Source: Saccharopolyspora rosea (GTDB lineage: Bacteria > Actinomycetota > Actinomycetes > Mycobacteriales > Pseudonocardiaceae). Taken from it: 64,000 nucleotides of DNA. The position numbers and the translations under genes are program-made. The notes under the pieces are model-generated. The model saw only the letters and a list, made by a program, of their open reading frames with translations, made no database searches and was not told where the DNA came from. The DNA is taken from contig NZ_CP102826.1 of NCBI RefSeq assembly GCF_025643595.1, forward strand, positions 4,712,001-4,776,000. The letters are read 5' to 3'. Below, piece by piece: positions 53,940 through 64,000 of this stretch; within the stretch, counting starts at the first letter, position 1; every line of letters starts with the position of its first letter.

Positions 53940-54410
53940 GTGGTTGACAAGAGAGTCCTGCCGCCGGAGGAACTGGGAACGCGCCTGGCCGACGTCTACG
54001 CGGTGATCGGGCCGCTCTACCGCCGCGTGGGCCGGCTGGTCGAGCAGCAGGCCCCGCCGGGCCTGCCCATCGGCGTCCGCGCCGTGCTGGAGTACCTGGT
54101 CCGCACCGGCGAAGCCGCCGCCGTGCCGCGGATGGCCCGCGATCTGGCCCTGAGCCGCCAGTTCGTGCAGCGCATGGTCAACGAGGCGCTGGAGGGCGGC
54201 CACGTCGCGCTCAAGCCGAACCCGGCGCACCGCCGGTCGTCGCTCGTGGAACCCACCGACTCCGGCCGCGAGGCGATCAACGCCGTACTGCGGCACGAGC
54301 AGGAGGCGATGGGACAGGTGGGCGGCGACCTGACCGAGGACGAGGTCGCGGCGACGGTCCGGGTGCTCCGGCACATGCTCGCCGGCCTCGGCGAGGTCGA
54401 CATGGGCTGA
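53940..54410 (+). CDS. MarR-family transcriptional regulator
   Basis: A 156-aa winged-helix regulator. The HTH is VPRMARDLALSRQFVQRMVNEAL (about residues 62-84), followed by the wing with KPNPAHRRSSLVEPTDSGRE and a C-terminal dimerisation helix. MarR proteins usually release DNA on binding phenolic or other small ligands. The GTG has no ribosome-binding site but a CATAAT box 6 bp upstream, so it is probably leaderless. The operator in front indicates autoregulation and control of the divergent hydrolase. Confidence 0.88.
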   Translation: MVDKRVLPPEELGTRLADVYAVIGPLYRRVGRLVEQQAPPGLPIGVRAVLEYLVRTGEAAAVPRMARDLALSRQFVQRMVNEALEGGHVALKPNPAHRRSSLVEPTDSGREAINAVLRHEQEAMGQVGGDLTEDEVAATVRVLRHMLAGLGEVDMG

Positions 54411-54418
54411 GAAGAGCA

Positions 54419-54451
54419 GGAACCGGGCAGGCGTCGTGCCTGCCCGGTTCC
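54419..54451 (+). terminator. Terminator hairpin after marR
   Basis: Perfect 14-bp stem GGAACCGGGCAGGC/GCCTGCCCGGTTCC with 5-nt loop GTCGT, 8 bp after the marR stop. No T-tract. Confidence 0.75.
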
Positions 54452-54473
54452 GATGCGGTGCGCCTCACCCAGC

Positions 54474-54554
54474 GCCTGTCTTCGAACCTGCTCGGCGGGG
54501 AGCTGCAAGCGGCGCCAGCCGCTTTCTCCGCCCACGACGAGTTCGAAGACGGGC
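54474..54554. mobile_element. Reduced MITE-like element, copy C (81 bp)
   Basis: Terminal inverted repeats GCCTGTCTTCGAAC (54474-54487) and GTTCGAAGACGGGC (54541-54554, one mismatch) match copies A and B. Only a short internal piece (GCCGCTTTCTCCG) is kept. Flanking pentamers CCCAG and TTCAG share the CAG end seen in the other target sites. It sits between the convergent marR and rbpA genes, ending 2 bp from the rbpA stop. Confidence 0.75.
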
Positions 54555-54556
54555 TT

Positions 54557-54901
54557 TCAGCGGCCCTGGCGTTCCTTGAGCTTCGTCAGCGCCTCCTCCA
54601 GGATGGCCATGCCGTCGGCGTCGCTGCGCCGCTCCTTGACGTAGGCCAGGTGGCTCTTGTACGGCTCGTTGCGCCGCGCCGCGGGCGGGTTCTGCGGGTC
54701 GAGCCCCGCAGGCAGTCCGCAGCGCGGGCAGTCCCACTCCTCCGGCACCTCGGCGTCGACCGCGAACGACGGCCGCGCGCGGTGACCGTTCGCGCACCAG
54801 TAGTCCACGCGCTTGCGCGGGGCGGTCTCCCCCCGCTCCGACTCGCTGATCGCCGGTCCCGACCCGACGCGAGTGCCGCGAATGGCGTTCCCACCAGTCA
54901 T
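54557..54901 (-). CDS. rbpA: RNA polymerase-binding protein RbpA
   Basis: A 114-aa actinobacterial transcription activator that binds RNA polymerase and group I/II sigma factors. It has the N-terminal tail with GNAIRGTRVGSGP, the core with the zinc-type pattern VDYWCANGHRARPSFAVD and WDCPRCGLPAG, and the C-terminal sigma-interaction helix SHLAYVKERRSDADGMAILEEAL. All parts are intact. GAGG lies just before the ATG. It is expressed on the minus strand with secG upstream. Confidence 0.96.
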   Translation of the reverse strand: MTGGNAIRGTRVGSGPAISESERGETAPRKRVDYWCANGHRARPSFAVDAEVPEEWDCPRCGLPAGLDPQNPPAARRNEPYKSHLAYVKERRSDADGMAILEEALTKLKERQGR

Positions 54902-54950
54902 CCAACCTCACCCACCAAGCGGCCCTGGGCCGACCGACGTGGTTCGCCGG

Positions 54951-55187
54951 TCAACCGAGTTTGATCAGCAGGCCGATGCCGATGATGCAGATGACCCACA
55001 ACGCGATGACGAACAGCGTCATCCGGTCCAGGTTCTTCTCCGCAACGCTCGACCCGGCCAGGCTGGACTGCATACCGCCGCCGAACAGCGAGGAGAGCCC
55101 TCCGCCCTTGGCCCGGTGCAGCAGCACCAGCAGGACGAGCAGCACGCTCAACACGATCAGCATGATCTGCAGGAAAAGAGTCATCAC
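54951..55187 (-). CDS. secG: Preprotein translocase subunit SecG
   Basis: A 78-aa membrane protein with two TM helices (residues about 3-23 and 57-77). The loop between carries LLHRAKGGGLSSLFGGGMQSSLAGSSVAEKNLDR, the SecG signature. It is part of the SecYEG channel. Two adjacent ATGs begin the frame, with GAGGA upstream. A minus-strand TAGGTT (55217-55212) about 25 bp upstream is a likely -10. The position after tpiA is conserved in actinobacteria. Confidence 0.95.
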   Translation of the reverse strand: MMTLFLQIMLIVLSVLLVLLVLLHRAKGGGLSSLFGGGMQSSLAGSSVAEKNLDRMTLFVIALWVICIIGIGLLIKLG

Positions 55188-55410
55188 GTCCTCGTTCGCA
55201 CAGCGGTTCGCAACCTAGAGTACCGGGCCGCCGACAGCGAGTTGACCACCGTCCACCCGAACGCCCGAAGCGACCGTCTCACAACGCCCACCTCACCCGG
55301 CGGCCGGGTCCGCGACACGTCCCCGGGCTCGACCGACCGGGTGAACCGGGCCACGGTTTTGCCAATTTCCGCGCGACACCGCGCGATCCACCGCGGCCCG
55401 GCTCCCCGGG

Positions 55411-56196
55411 TCAGGGCAGCGGGCCGCCCGCGGCCATGGCGCTGAGCTTGGCGAACTCGTCGCCGTTGAGGCTCGCGCCGCCGACCAGGGCGCCGTCCAC
55501 GTCGGCCTGCCCGATCAACTCACCGATGTTGCTCGATTTGACCGAGCCGCCGTAGAGGACGCGGACCTCGTCGGCGATCTCCTGGCCGTACTTGTCGGCC
55601 AGGGCCCCGCGCACCGCCCCGCAGACCTCCTGGGCGTCCGCGGCCGTGGCGACCTTGCCGGTGCCGATCGCCCAGACCGGCTCGTAGGCCACCACGACCT
55701 GCCGCACCTGCTCGGCCTTGAGACCCTTGAGCGCGTTGATCAGCTGGGTGGTGCAGTGCTCGACGTGGTTGCCCGCCTCGCGCACGTCCAGCTGCTCGCC
55801 CACGCACAGGATCGGCGTCATGCCGTGCTTGAGGGTGGCCCGCACCTTCTTGTTGACGACCTCGTCGGTCTCGGCGTGGTACTCCCGCCGCTCCGAGTGG
55901 CCCACCACGACGTAGGTGCAGCCCAGCTTGGCCAGCATCGGACCGGACACGTCCCCGGTGTAGGCGCCGGAGTCGTGCTCGGAGATGTCCTGGGCACCGT
56001 ACTTGAGCAGCAGGTTGTCGCCGTCGATCAGCGTCTGCACGCTGCGGATGTCGGTGAACGGCGGCAGCACCGCCACCTCGACCTTGGCGAAGTACTTCTC
56101 CGGCAGCGCGAAGGCGACCTTCTGCACCAGGGCGATGGCCTCCAGGTGGTTCAGGTTCATCTTCCAGTTGCCGGCGATCAGCGGCTGCCTGGCCAT
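55411..56196 (-). CDS. tpiA: Triosephosphate isomerase
   Basis: A 261-aa TIM-barrel enzyme interconverting dihydroxyacetone phosphate and glyceraldehyde 3-phosphate. It has [14 protein letters not shown] with the catalytic Lys, [16 protein letters not shown] with the His, and [16 protein letters not shown] with the catalytic Glu and loop 6. Its ATG shares a base with the pgk stop (TGATG), so it is translationally coupled to pgk. Confidence 0.96.
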   Translation of the reverse strand: MARQPLIAGNWKMNLNHLEAIALVQKVAFALPEKYFAKVEVAVLPPFTDIRSVQTLIDGDNLLLKYGAQDISEHDSGAYTGDVSGPMLAKLGCTYVVVGHSERREYHAETDEVVNKKVRATLKHGMTPILCVGEQLDVREAGNHVEHCTTQLINALKGLKAEQVRQVVVAYEPVWAIGTGKVATAADAQEVCGAVRGALADKYGQEIADEVRVLYGGSVKSSNIGELIGQADVDGALVGGASLNGDEFAKLSAMAAGGPLP

Positions 56197-57398
56197 CAGC
56201 GCTCACCCTCCAGGACGGCGACCCCGGGCAGGTCCTTGCCCTCCAGGTACTCCAGCGACGCCCCGCCGCCGGTCGAGATGTGCGAGAACCCGTCCTCGGG
56301 CAGGCCCAGGGTGCGCACCGCGGCGGCCGAGTCGCCGCCACCGACCACGCTGAACGAGTCGGAGTCGACGATCGCCTGCGCGACGCCCCGGGTGCCCTCG
56401 GCGAACGCGGGGAACTCGAACACGCCGGCCGGGCCGTTCCAGAACACCGTCGCGGCGCCGCGCAGGATCCCGGCGAACAGCTCGACGCTGCGCGGGCCGA
56501 TGTCCAGGCCCATCCAGTCGGCCGGGATCTCGGCCGCGCCGACGGTCCGCGTGTCCGCGTCGGCGGCGAACCGGTCGGCGACCACGACGTCGACCGGCAG
56601 CACCAGCTTGTCGCCGTGCTCGGCGAGCAGCTGCCTGGTGTTGTCGAGCTGGTCGGACTGCAGCAACGACTTGCCGACGTCGTGGCCCTGCGCCGCGAGG
56701 AACGTGTAGGCCATGCCGCCGCCGATGAGCAGCTTGTCGACCTTGGGCAGCAGCGCGGTGATGACGCCGAGCTTGTCGGAGACCTTCGAACCGCCCAGCA
56801 CCACCGCGTAGGGCCGCTTCGGGTCACCGGTCAGGGTGCGCAGCACCTCGACCTCGGCGAGCACGAGTCCCCCGGCGAAGGCGGGCAGCCGCTTGGCGAC
56901 GTCGTAGACCGACGCCTGCTTGCGGTGCACCACGCCGAAACCGTCGGAGACGAACGCGGCGTCCGGGCCGACCAGGGCGGCCAGCTCGTCGGCGAGGGCG
57001 GCGCGCTCGGCGTCGTCCTTGCTGGTCTCGCGGGCGTCGAAGCGGACGTTCTCCAGCAGCGCCACGGAGCCGTCCGCTTGCCCGGCCACCACCGACTTCG
57101 CCGACTCGCCGACCAGGTCGCCGGCCAGCGGCACCTCGGTGCCGAGCAGTTCGCCGAGCCGCCGCGCCACCGGCGCCAGCGAGTACTGCGGGTCCGGTGC
57201 GCCCTTCGGACGCCCCAGGTGGGCCGTGACGACGACCCGCGCGCCTGCCTCGGTCAGCTTCCGCAGGGTCGGCAGGGACGCGCGCACCCGGCCGTCGTCG
57301 GTGATCCGGTCGCCGTCCAGCGGCACGTTGAGGTCGGCGCGCACCAGGACCCGCCGCCCCCGAACGCCCTCGGACAGCAGATCGTCGAGGTTCTTCAC
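56196..57398 (-). CDS. pgk: Phosphoglycerate kinase
   Basis: A 400-aa glycolytic kinase producing ATP from 1,3-bisphosphoglycerate. It has [20 protein letters not shown] near the N-terminus, [15 protein letters not shown], the hinge region [18 protein letters not shown], and the nucleotide-binding end [13 protein letters not shown] and [18 protein letters not shown]. It is the second gene of gapA-pgk-tpiA, separated from gapA by a strong hairpin. Confidence 0.96.
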   Translation of the reverse strand: MKNLDDLLSEGVRGRRVLVRADLNVPLDGDRITDDGRVRASLPTLRKLTEAGARVVVTAHLGRPKGAPDPQYSLAPVARRLGELLGTEVPLAGDLVGESAKSVVAGQADGSVALLENVRFDARETSKDDAERAALADELAALVGPDAAFVSDGFGVVHRKQASVYDVAKRLPAFAGGLVLAEVEVLRTLTGDPKRPYAVVLGGSKVSDKLGVITALLPKVDKLLIGGGMAYTFLAAQGHDVGKSLLQSDQLDNTRQLLAEHGDKLVLPVDVVVADRFAADADTRTVGAAEIPADWMGLDIGPRSVELFAGILRGAATVFWNGPAGVFEFPAFAEGTRGVAQAIVDSDSFSVVGGGDSAAAVRTLGLPEDGFSHISTGGGASLEYLEGKDLPGVAVLEGER

Positions 57399-57429
57399 GG
57401 TCTGTCTGCTCCTGTCTCTACTACGGAAC

Positions 57430-57467
57430 GACCCGCACGAACCGGCCGGAAGCGGTTCGTGCGGGTC
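57430..57467 (-). terminator. Hairpin in the gapA-pgk intergenic region
   Basis: Perfect 14-bp stem GACCCGCACGAACC/GGTTCGTGCGGGTC with 10-nt loop, 10 bp after the gapA stop on the minus strand and 31 bp before pgk. It may act as a partial terminator or RNA-stabilising element that makes gapA expression exceed pgk (inference). Confidence 0.6.
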
Positions 57468-57477
57468 TCCTTCGGAC

Positions 57478-58489
<1,012 letters not shown>

Positions 58490-58807
58490 GCCGATCTCTC
58501 CTCGTGACTGACCCGACCGGCGATGCGGCGGGTGAGGTTGATGGTCTCGTGACCACCCTATCTGCCGCGCAGCGCCCCGCGCGCGGGCGGGCGAAGCAGA
58601 TCGGCGCTCGTTCCGCGCCCCGGGACGCGACCCCCGCGACCACGGTCCACACCGACCCCGATTCCCCCTCGCACCACGGGAAGTTCCGGTTGGCGCGGCC
58701 GCGTGATCGCCATCTCTGCACCGGTTCGGCGCCCCGGGTTCGGCGAGTTCGTCGCGAAAAGCCCGCGCATCGTCGCGAAGAACTCGCCGCGGCGCGGGAT
58801 CGCCGTG
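58490..58807. other. whiA-gapA intergenic region (318 bp)
   Basis: No gene is apparent. On the minus strand it contains a terminator-like hairpin just after whiA (58789-58741) and a probable gapA -10 box TAGGGT (58560-58555) about 65 bp before the gapA GTG. No clear -35 was found. Confidence 0.5.
58741..58789 (-). terminator. Hairpin terminator after whiA
   Basis: CGGCGAGTTC pairs perfectly with GAACTCGCCG (10 bp), and an inner CGCG pair extends the stem. It begins 19 bp downstream of the whiA stop on the minus strand, separating the uvrC-rapZ-yvcK-whiA genes from the gapA operon. Confidence 0.6.
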
Positions 58808-59794
58808 TCAAGCGTCCACTTCGAGCATTTCCGGGGTGACGGCCGATTCCGTGTCGGGGACGCCGAGTTCGCGGGCGCGCTTGTCGGCCATGGCCAGCAG
58901 CCGCCGGATGCGCCCGGCCACCGCGTCCTTGGTCATCGGCGGGTCGGCGAGCTGGCCGAGCTCCTCCAGGGACGCCTGGCGGTGCGACAGGCGCAGCCGC
59001 CCGGCCACGCTCAGGTGTTCCGGCGCGGACGAACCGAGCAGCTCCAGCGCGCGCTCCACGCGGGCCGCGGCGGCGACCGCCGCGCGGGCCGAGCGGCGCA
59101 GGTTGGCGTCGTCGAAGTTCGCCAGCCGGTTGGCGGTGGCGCGCACTTCCCGCCGCATCCGGCGCTCCTCCCACGCCAGGACGCTGGAGTGCGCGCCGAG
59201 GCGGGTCAGCAGCGCCCCGATCGCGTCGCCGTCGCGCACCACGACCCGGTCCGCGCCGCGCACCTCGCGGGACTTGGCCTGCACACCGATCCGACGCGCC
59301 GCGCCGACCAGCGCCAACGCCGCCTCCGGTCCGGGGCAGGTGACCTCCATCGACGACGACCGGCCGGGTTCGGTCAGCGAGCCGTGCGCCAGGAACGCGC
59401 CGCGCCAGGCCGCCTCGGAGTCGCAGGCGCCGCCGGAGACCACGTGCGCGGGCAGGCCGCGCACCGGCCGGCCGCGCGGGTCGAGCAGTCCCGTCTGGCG
59501 GGCGAGGCTCTCGCCGTCCTTGACCACGCGCACCACGTACCGGGTGCCGCGGCGCAGCCCGCCGGAGGTGATCACGTGCACGTCGGAGTGGTGCCCGAAC
59601 AGCTCGTGGACCTCCCGGCGCAGCCGCCGGGCCGTGGAGCCGCTGTCCAGTTCGGCCTCCACCACGACGCGTCCGGCGACGATGTGCAGACCCCCGGCGA
59701 ACCGCAGCAACGAGGAAACCTCAGCCCGTCGGCAGCACGTCTTGGTCACCGACAACCGACTCAACTCGTCCTTGACCGCCGCGGTCATCGCCAC
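58808..59794 (-). CDS. whiA: Sporulation/cell-division regulator WhiA
   Basis: A 328-aa protein with an N-terminal LAGLIDADG-like fold and a C-terminal helix-turn-helix. It starts [12 protein letters not shown] and [18 protein letters not shown], and ends with [19 protein letters not shown] and [16 protein letters not shown], the DNA-binding part. In Streptomyces WhiA works with WhiB to trigger sporulation septation. The frame starts at GTG 59794, but ATG 59788 overlaps the yvcK stop as ATGA and may be the true start. It belongs to the uvrC-rapZ-yvcK-whiA cluster. Confidence 0.95.
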   Translation of the reverse strand: MAMTAAVKDELSRLSVTKTCCRRAEVSSLLRFAGGLHIVAGRVVVEAELDSGSTARRLRREVHELFGHHSDVHVITSGGLRRGTRYVVRVVKDGESLARQTGLLDPRGRPVRGLPAHVVSGGACDSEAAWRGAFLAHGSLTEPGRSSSMEVTCPGPEAALALVGAARRIGVQAKSREVRGADRVVVRDGDAIGALLTRLGAHSSVLAWEERRMRREVRATANRLANFDDANLRRSARAAVAAAARVERALELLGSSAPEHLSVAGRLRLSHRQASLEELGQLADPPMTKDAVAGRIRRLLAMADKRARELGVPDTESAVTPEMLEVDA

Positions 59795-60766
59795 CGGTCC
59801 GTCCTCCCTTCCAGTGCGGCCCTCAGGCTCGCCGCCAGCGCCTCCGGGTCGTGCCGCCCCGGCAGCGCCGGGTCGGCCACTCTGTCGAGCAGAGTCTGGG
59901 CACCCAGACCGGTGGCCGCAGCGCGAAGACGATCAGGGGTCGGCACCGAGCCGGCGTCCGCCAGCACCGCGTCCACCCGCAGCCGGGGTGCGTGCTGCGA
60001 GAGTACGTCGAGGTGCTGTTCCGGTGAGAAACCCGCCGTTTCCCCCGGTTGTGGGACGAGGTTGAGCACGACGAAGCGGCGGGCCCGGGTGGTCACCAGG
60101 GCCTCGTGCAAGTCCGGGACCAGCAGGTGGGGCAGCACGCTGGTGAACCACGAGCCCGGACCGAGCAGCACCAGATCGGCGTCCCGGACCGCCCGGACCG
60201 CTTCCGGACAGGCGCCCGGGTGATCCGCGCCGATCGCGTCCAACCTCACCTGTTTCACCCGACCGGGCGTACTCGCGATGGCGACCTGTCCCCGGATCGT
60301 GCGGACCGCGTCCGGGTCCGAGTCCAGACCGACGACGTCGGCCTCCATGTCCAGCGGACGCGTCGACATCGGCAGCACCCGGCCGCGCACGCCCAGCAGC
60401 CGGCACGCGTGGTCGAGCACCGCGACGGGATCGCCGAGCACGTCCAGCAGCCCGGCCAGCACGAGGTTGCCGATCGCGTGCCCGGCCAGCGCGCCGTTGC
60501 CGCCGAAGCGGTGCTCGAACAGCGTCGACCACAGCCGGCCGTCGTCGTCCTCGGCCGCCAGCGCGGCCAGCGCCTCGCAGGTCACCGGGCGGCAACATGC
60601 CCAGTTCGCGGCGCAGCCGCCCCGACGACCCGCCGTCGTCGGCGACCGTCACCACCGCCGTGACGTCCGGGGTGATGCGGCGCAGCGCCGCCAACGTCGC
60701 CTGCAACCCGTGCCCGCCGCCGAGCGCCACCGCGCGCAGCGGGCCGTCGTCGTCTCCCGTACTCAC
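59785..60766 (-). CDS. yvcK: YvcK/CofD-like gluconeogenesis factor (frameshifted)
   Basis: A CofD-like protein needed for growth on gluconeogenic carbon sources and for cell-wall precursor control in other bacteria. The N-terminus has [20 protein letters not shown] and [26 protein letters not shown]. The remainder, from [16 protein letters not shown] to [15 protein letters not shown], is in another frame. The switch is at about 60574, where two bases (a CG of a CGCG run) appear to be missing; restoring them gives Gly-Asp-Leu-Arg-Glu-Ala-Leu and a 327-aa protein. The GTG at 60766 overlaps the rapZ stop (GTGA). Sequence error is the likely cause. Confidence 0.9.
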
Positions 60767-61641
60767 TCGCGCCCCAGGTCCCGGTGCACCGTCTTGACCA
60801 TCATCCCGTCGTCGTCGGCGAGGCGGCGGGCCAGCTCCTCGGCCAGCGCCACGCTGCGGTGCTTGCCGCCGGTGCAGCCCAGCGCCAGCGTCAGGTACCG
60901 CTTGCCCTCCCGGTGGTAACCGGCACCGACCAGTCGCAGCAACTGCTGGTAGCTCTGCAGGAACTCCTCGGCGCCCTCCTGGCCGAGCACGTAGTTGCGG
61001 ACCTCGTCGTCGAGGCCGTTGAACTCGCGCAGCTCCGGGATCCAGAACGGGTTGGGCAGGAACCGGCAGTCCATGACCAGGTCGGCGTCCATCGGCAGGC
61101 CGTACTTGTAGCCGAACGACAGCACGGTGACGCGGGTTCGGGTGCTCGCCTCGGTGCCGAACGCGTCCTCGATCTTCGACCGCAGCTGGTGCACCGACAG
61201 GCCGGTGGTGTCCAGCACCAGGTCGGCCTCGGACCGCAGCCGGGACAGCAGGGACCGCTCCGCGGCGATGCCGTCGGCCAGCCGTCCCTCGCCCTGCAAC
61301 GGGTGGCCGCGCCGCACCTGTTCGAACCGGCGGATCAGCACCTCGTCGGTGGCCTCCAGGAACAGCACCTTCGGCTTGTAGCCGCGCGCGTCCAGGTCCT
61401 TGATCACCGCGCCCAGGTCCTCGGTGAACGCGCGGCTGCGCACGTCCATCACCACCGCGACCCGGGTGATCGCACCGCTGGAGCGCGCCCCCAGCTCCAC
61501 CATGGTCGCGATCAGCTCGGGCGGCAGGTTGTCCACCACGAACCAGCCCAGGTCCTCCAGGCACTTGGCCGCCGTACTGCGTCCCGCACCGGACAGGCCG
61601 CTGACCACCGCGACCTCGATGCCCGACTGCTCCTCGCTCAC
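60763..61641 (-). CDS. rapZ: RNase adapter protein RapZ (YvcJ-like GTPase)
   Basis: A 292-aa P-loop protein. Walker A is [12 protein letters not shown] (about residues 15-26), followed by [13 protein letters not shown], then [13 protein letters not shown], and a C-terminal domain with [18 protein letters not shown], a conserved nucleotide/UDP-sugar-like site. In E. coli RapZ senses glucosamine-6-phosphate; in Gram-positives YvcJ has GTPase activity. It starts 12 bp after uvrC and is coupled to yvcK. Confidence 0.95.
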   Translation of the reverse strand: MSEEQSGIEVAVVSGLSGAGRSTAAKCLEDLGWFVVDNLPPELIATMVELGARSSGAITRVAVVMDVRSRAFTEDLGAVIKDLDARGYKPKVLFLEATDEVLIRRFEQVRRGHPLQGEGRLADGIAAERSLLSRLRSEADLVLDTTGLSVHQLRSKIEDAFGTEASTRTRVTVLSFGYKYGLPMDADLVMDCRFLPNPFWIPELREFNGLDDEVRNYVLGQEGAEEFLQSYQQLLRLVGAGYHREGKRYLTLALGCTGGKHRSVALAEELARRLADDDGMMVKTVHRDLGRE

Positions 61642-61653
61642 TGACTCTCCCCT

Positions 61654-63651
61654 TCAGCGCTCTTGCGCACCCTCGCGGGTGTCGTCGCCCGGGCCGCGCC
61701 CGGGTCCCCCTTCCGCCGCCAGCGCCGAATGCACGGTTTCGGCGGTGCGGCGTCCGATCCCGGGGACGGCGGCGATCTCGTCGACGGCGGCCTGCCGGAG
61801 CTTGCGCACCGAGCCGAAGTGCTTGAGCAGCGCCGCGCGCCGCGTCTCGCCCAACCCCGGGATGGAGTCCAATGTGGAGCTTGTCATGCGCTTGGAACGC
61901 TTCGTGCGGTGGTAGCTGATGGCGAACCGGTGCGCCTCGTCGCGGACCCGTTGCAGCAGGTACAGCGCCTCGCTGGTGCGGGCCAGGATCACCGGATCGG
62001 GGTCGGCGGGCAGCCACACCTCCTCCAGCCGCTTGGCCAGGCCGATCACCGCGACGTCGGTGATGCCCAGCTCGGCGAGCGCGTCCGCGGCGGCGTTGGC
62101 CTGCGGCGCGCCGCCGTCGATCACCAGCAGGTTCGGCGGGTAGGCGAACTTGCGGGGACGACCGGTCTCCGGATCGATCGCCGAACCGGTGGTGGCGTCC
62201 GGCTGCACGCCCTCCGGCGTGGCGCCGGACTCGGCGAGGTAGCGGGCGAACCGGCGGCGCACGACCTCGGCGATCGAGCCGACGTCGCCGCCCTCGGCGC
62301 CCTCCCGGATCGCGAAGCGGCGGTACTCGGACTTGCGCGGCACCCCGTCCTCGAACACCACCAGCGAGGCGACCACGTCGCTGCCCTGCACGTGGCTGAC
62401 GTCGACGCATTCGATCCGCAGCGGCGCGCTGTCCAGCGCCAGCGCCTCCTGCAGCTCCTGCAGCGCCGCCGAGCGGGCGGTCAGGTCACCGGCGCGGCGC
62501 AGCTTGTACTGCTGGAACGCCTCCTTGGCGTTGCGCTCCACGGTCTCCAGCAGCGCCCGCTTGTCGCCCCGCTGCGGCACCCGCAGCTGCACGCGGCTGC
62601 CGCGCAGGTCGCCGAGCCACCCGGCGATGGTGTCCGCGTCGTCGGGCAGCATCGGCACCAGCACCTCGCGCGGCACCGGGGTGCCGCCCGCGTCGGCCTG
62701 GTCGGCCAGGGACGCCTGCTCGCCGTAGAACTGCGTGAGGAACCGCGAGGTGAGAGCGGCGGTGTCGGTCTCCTCGACCTTGTCGATGACCCAGCCGCGC
62801 TGACCGCGCACCCGGCCGCCGCGGATGTGGAACACCTGCACGGCGGCGGCCAGCTCGTCCTCGGCGAAGGCCACCACGTCGGCGTCGGTGCCGTCGCCGA
62901 GCACCACGGCCTGCTTCTCCATGGCGCGGCGCAGCGCCTCCAGGTCGTCGCGCAACCGCGCGGCCCGCTCGAACTCCAGCTGTTCGGACGCCTCGCGCAT
63001 CTCCCGGTCGAGCTTGCGCATCAACTGGTCGGTGTGCCCGGCCAGGAAGTCGCAGAAGTCCTGGACGATGCCCCGGTGCTCCTCGGCGTCGACCCGCCCC
63101 ACGCACGGCGCCGAGCACTTGCCGATGTAGCCGAGCAGGCACGGGCGGCCGATCTGGGAGTGCCGCTTGAACACCCCGCCGGAGCAGGTGCGCGCCGGGA
63201 ACACGCGCAACAGCAGGTCCAACGTCTCGCGGATGGCCCACGCGTGCGCGTACGGCCCGAAGTAGCGCACGCCCTTGCGGCGCGGGCCCCGGTAGACGTG
63301 CAGCCGCGGGAACTCCTCGTCGAGCGTCACCGCGAGCACCGGGTAGGACTTGTCGTCGCGGTACCGGACGTTGAACTTGGGATCGAACTCCTTGATCCAG
63401 GAGTACTCCAGCTGCAACGCCTCGACCTCGGTGCCGACCACCGTCCACTCCACCCCGGTGGCGGTGGTGACCATCTGCCGGGTGCGCGGGTGCAACCCGG
63501 CGAGGTCGGCGAAGTACGAGGACAACCGGCTGCGCAGGCTCTTCGCTTTCCCGACGTAGATCACGCGCCCTGCGGCGTCGTGGAACCGGTAGACGCCGGG
63601 GGCGTCCGGGATCGTGCCGGGTGCTGGGCGGTAGGTCGACGGATCGGCCAC
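61654..63651 (-). CDS. uvrC: Excinuclease ABC subunit C
   Basis: A 665-aa nucleotide-excision-repair nuclease that cuts both sides of a lesion. The N-terminal GIY-YIG nuclease reads [25 protein letters not shown]. Near residue 200-240 is the UvrB-binding UVR motif ([26 protein letters not shown]). The RNase-H-like 5' nuclease contains [24 protein letters not shown] and [13 protein letters not shown], and the C-terminus has tandem helix-hairpin-helix motifs ([31 protein letters not shown]). It leads the uvrC-rapZ-yvcK-whiA cluster. Confidence 0.96.
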   Translation of the reverse strand: MADPSTYRPAPGTIPDAPGVYRFHDAAGRVIYVGKAKSLRSRLSSYFADLAGLHPRTRQMVTTATGVEWTVVGTEVEALQLEYSWIKEFDPKFNVRYRDDKSYPVLAVTLDEEFPRLHVYRGPRRKGVRYFGPYAHAWAIRETLDLLLRVFPARTCSGGVFKRHSQIGRPCLLGYIGKCSAPCVGRVDAEEHRGIVQDFCDFLAGHTDQLMRKLDREMREASEQLEFERAARLRDDLEALRRAMEKQAVVLGDGTDADVVAFAEDELAAAVQVFHIRGGRVRGQRGWVIDKVEETDTAALTSRFLTQFYGEQASLADQADAGGTPVPREVLVPMLPDDADTIAGWLGDLRGSRVQLRVPQRGDKRALLETVERNAKEAFQQYKLRRAGDLTARSAALQELQEALALDSAPLRIECVDVSHVQGSDVVASLVVFEDGVPRKSEYRRFAIREGAEGGDVGSIAEVVRRRFARYLAESGATPEGVQPDATTGSAIDPETGRPRKFAYPPNLLVIDGGAPQANAAADALAELGITDVAVIGLAKRLEEVWLPADPDPVILARTSEALYLLQRVRDEAHRFAISYHRTKRSKRMTSSTLDSIPGLGETRRAALLKHFGSVRKLRQAAVDEIAAVPGIGRRTAETVHSALAAEGGPGRGPGDDTREGAQER

Positions 63652-63809
63652 GCCTCCACCCTACGTGCGCGCACGACACGCGCCGTCATGGCGGGCGCCG
63701 GACCGGCCACCCGGCGTGATTCCGCCGAATCCGGCCACCCGCGCCGGGCTCCTTCGGTACCGTTCCCGAACGGCGCGGAGCGGTTGACGCACGGAAACGG
63801 GGGACTTGC

Positions 63810-64000
63810 GTGGGCGACGGCGGAGCGGACCTTTCTGTCAAGCCGCAACAACTGCGGACCTGGGCCGACCACTGCGAGGAAACCTCGGAAGTCCTGGAGC
63901 AGCAGAAGGACGTCGTGGGCGAGGAGTGGGACGCCGTGCGCGACGCGGCTTCCGGATGGGGATTCGTGGACAGCATTTCCGAGATGCAGAGCCGCTGGGA
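63810..64000 (+). CDS. Type VII secretion (EspC/WXG100-like) protein, 3'-truncated
   Basis: An open frame from GTG 63810 to the end of the window, with GGGGGA upstream at suitable spacing. The 63 visible residues begin GDGGADLSVKPQQLRTWADH and form amphipathic helices; EEWDAVRDAASGWGF is reminiscent of the WXG/EspC-type helical hairpins exported by ESX systems. It is divergent from uvrC. The family call is tentative because the gene is incomplete. Confidence 0.6.
   Translation, partial: MGDGGADLSVKPQQLRTWADHCEETSEVLEQQKDVVGEEWDAVRDAASGWGFVDSISEMQSRW

Overview
The window is a high-GC chromosomal segment from an actinobacterium, most likely of the Pseudonocardiales (Saccharopolyspora- or Saccharothrix-like); the genus is inferred from overall gene content only. 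Supporting signs are frequent GTG starts, four-base GTGA/ATGA gene overlaps, many apparent leaderless promoters, and actinobacterial marker genes (rbpA, whiA, mptB, a sufR-led SUF operon, opcA). The gene order from about 11.9 kb to 63.7 kb follows the Mycobacterium tuberculosis Rv1420-Rv1474 region (uvrC-rapZ-yvcK-whiA-gap-pgk-tpi-secG; pgl-opcA-zwf-tal-tkt; ctaB; qor; ctaA; ABC pair; mptB; sufR-B-D-C-S-U-T; echA12-like gene, ABC-F gene, small HTH gene), with lineage-specific insertions. I see no rRNA, tRNA or CRISPR.

Layout. 1-11 kb is accessory: a truncated LD-carboxypeptidase, a CGNR regulator divergent from a fluoroacetate-dehalogenase-like hydrolase, a peptide ABC transporter operon divergent from D-aminopeptidase dppA, an Imm1-like gene and a TetR regulator. 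11-21 kb holds a SIS-domain gene behind a DasR-like operator, an enoyl-CoA hydratase, a small HTH gene, an ABC-F ATPase, the acVLRF1/dGTPase pair, a lycopene-cyclase-like flavoprotein, a degenerate EAL-CBS-GGDEF protein and an XRE regulator. 21.7-28.3 kb is the complete SUF iron-sulfur assembly operon with an intrinsic terminator. 28.4-31.7 kb holds mptB and a two-gene ABC exporter. 31.7-33.5 kb is a MITE-like repeat with an IS inserted at its edge. 33.5-39.3 kb includes heme A synthase, an ATP-grasp gene, quinone oxidoreductase and heme O synthase. 39.8-48.1 kb is the pentose-phosphate cluster tkt-tal-pgi-zwf-opcA-pgl. 48.3-54.4 kb is a second accessory block (DigH-like glycosidase, GntR, methyltransferase, TcuA-like dehydrogenase, RraA-family protein, hydrolase, MarR). 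54.5-63.7 kb returns to core genes, and a type VII secretion-like gene starts at the right edge.

Points of most interest. A family of about 230-bp near-palindromic MITE-like elements and their remnants occurs at five places, always at gene 3' ends. An IS with a similar terminal repeat and the same target-site preference sits at the border of one copy. A 24-codon ORF is coupled between sufU and sufT. Face-to-face promoters with a shared inverted repeat lie between an XRE gene and an empty 0.5-kb region. Four small indels break opcA, gapA (twice) and yvcK, and sequencing or assembly error is their most likely cause.
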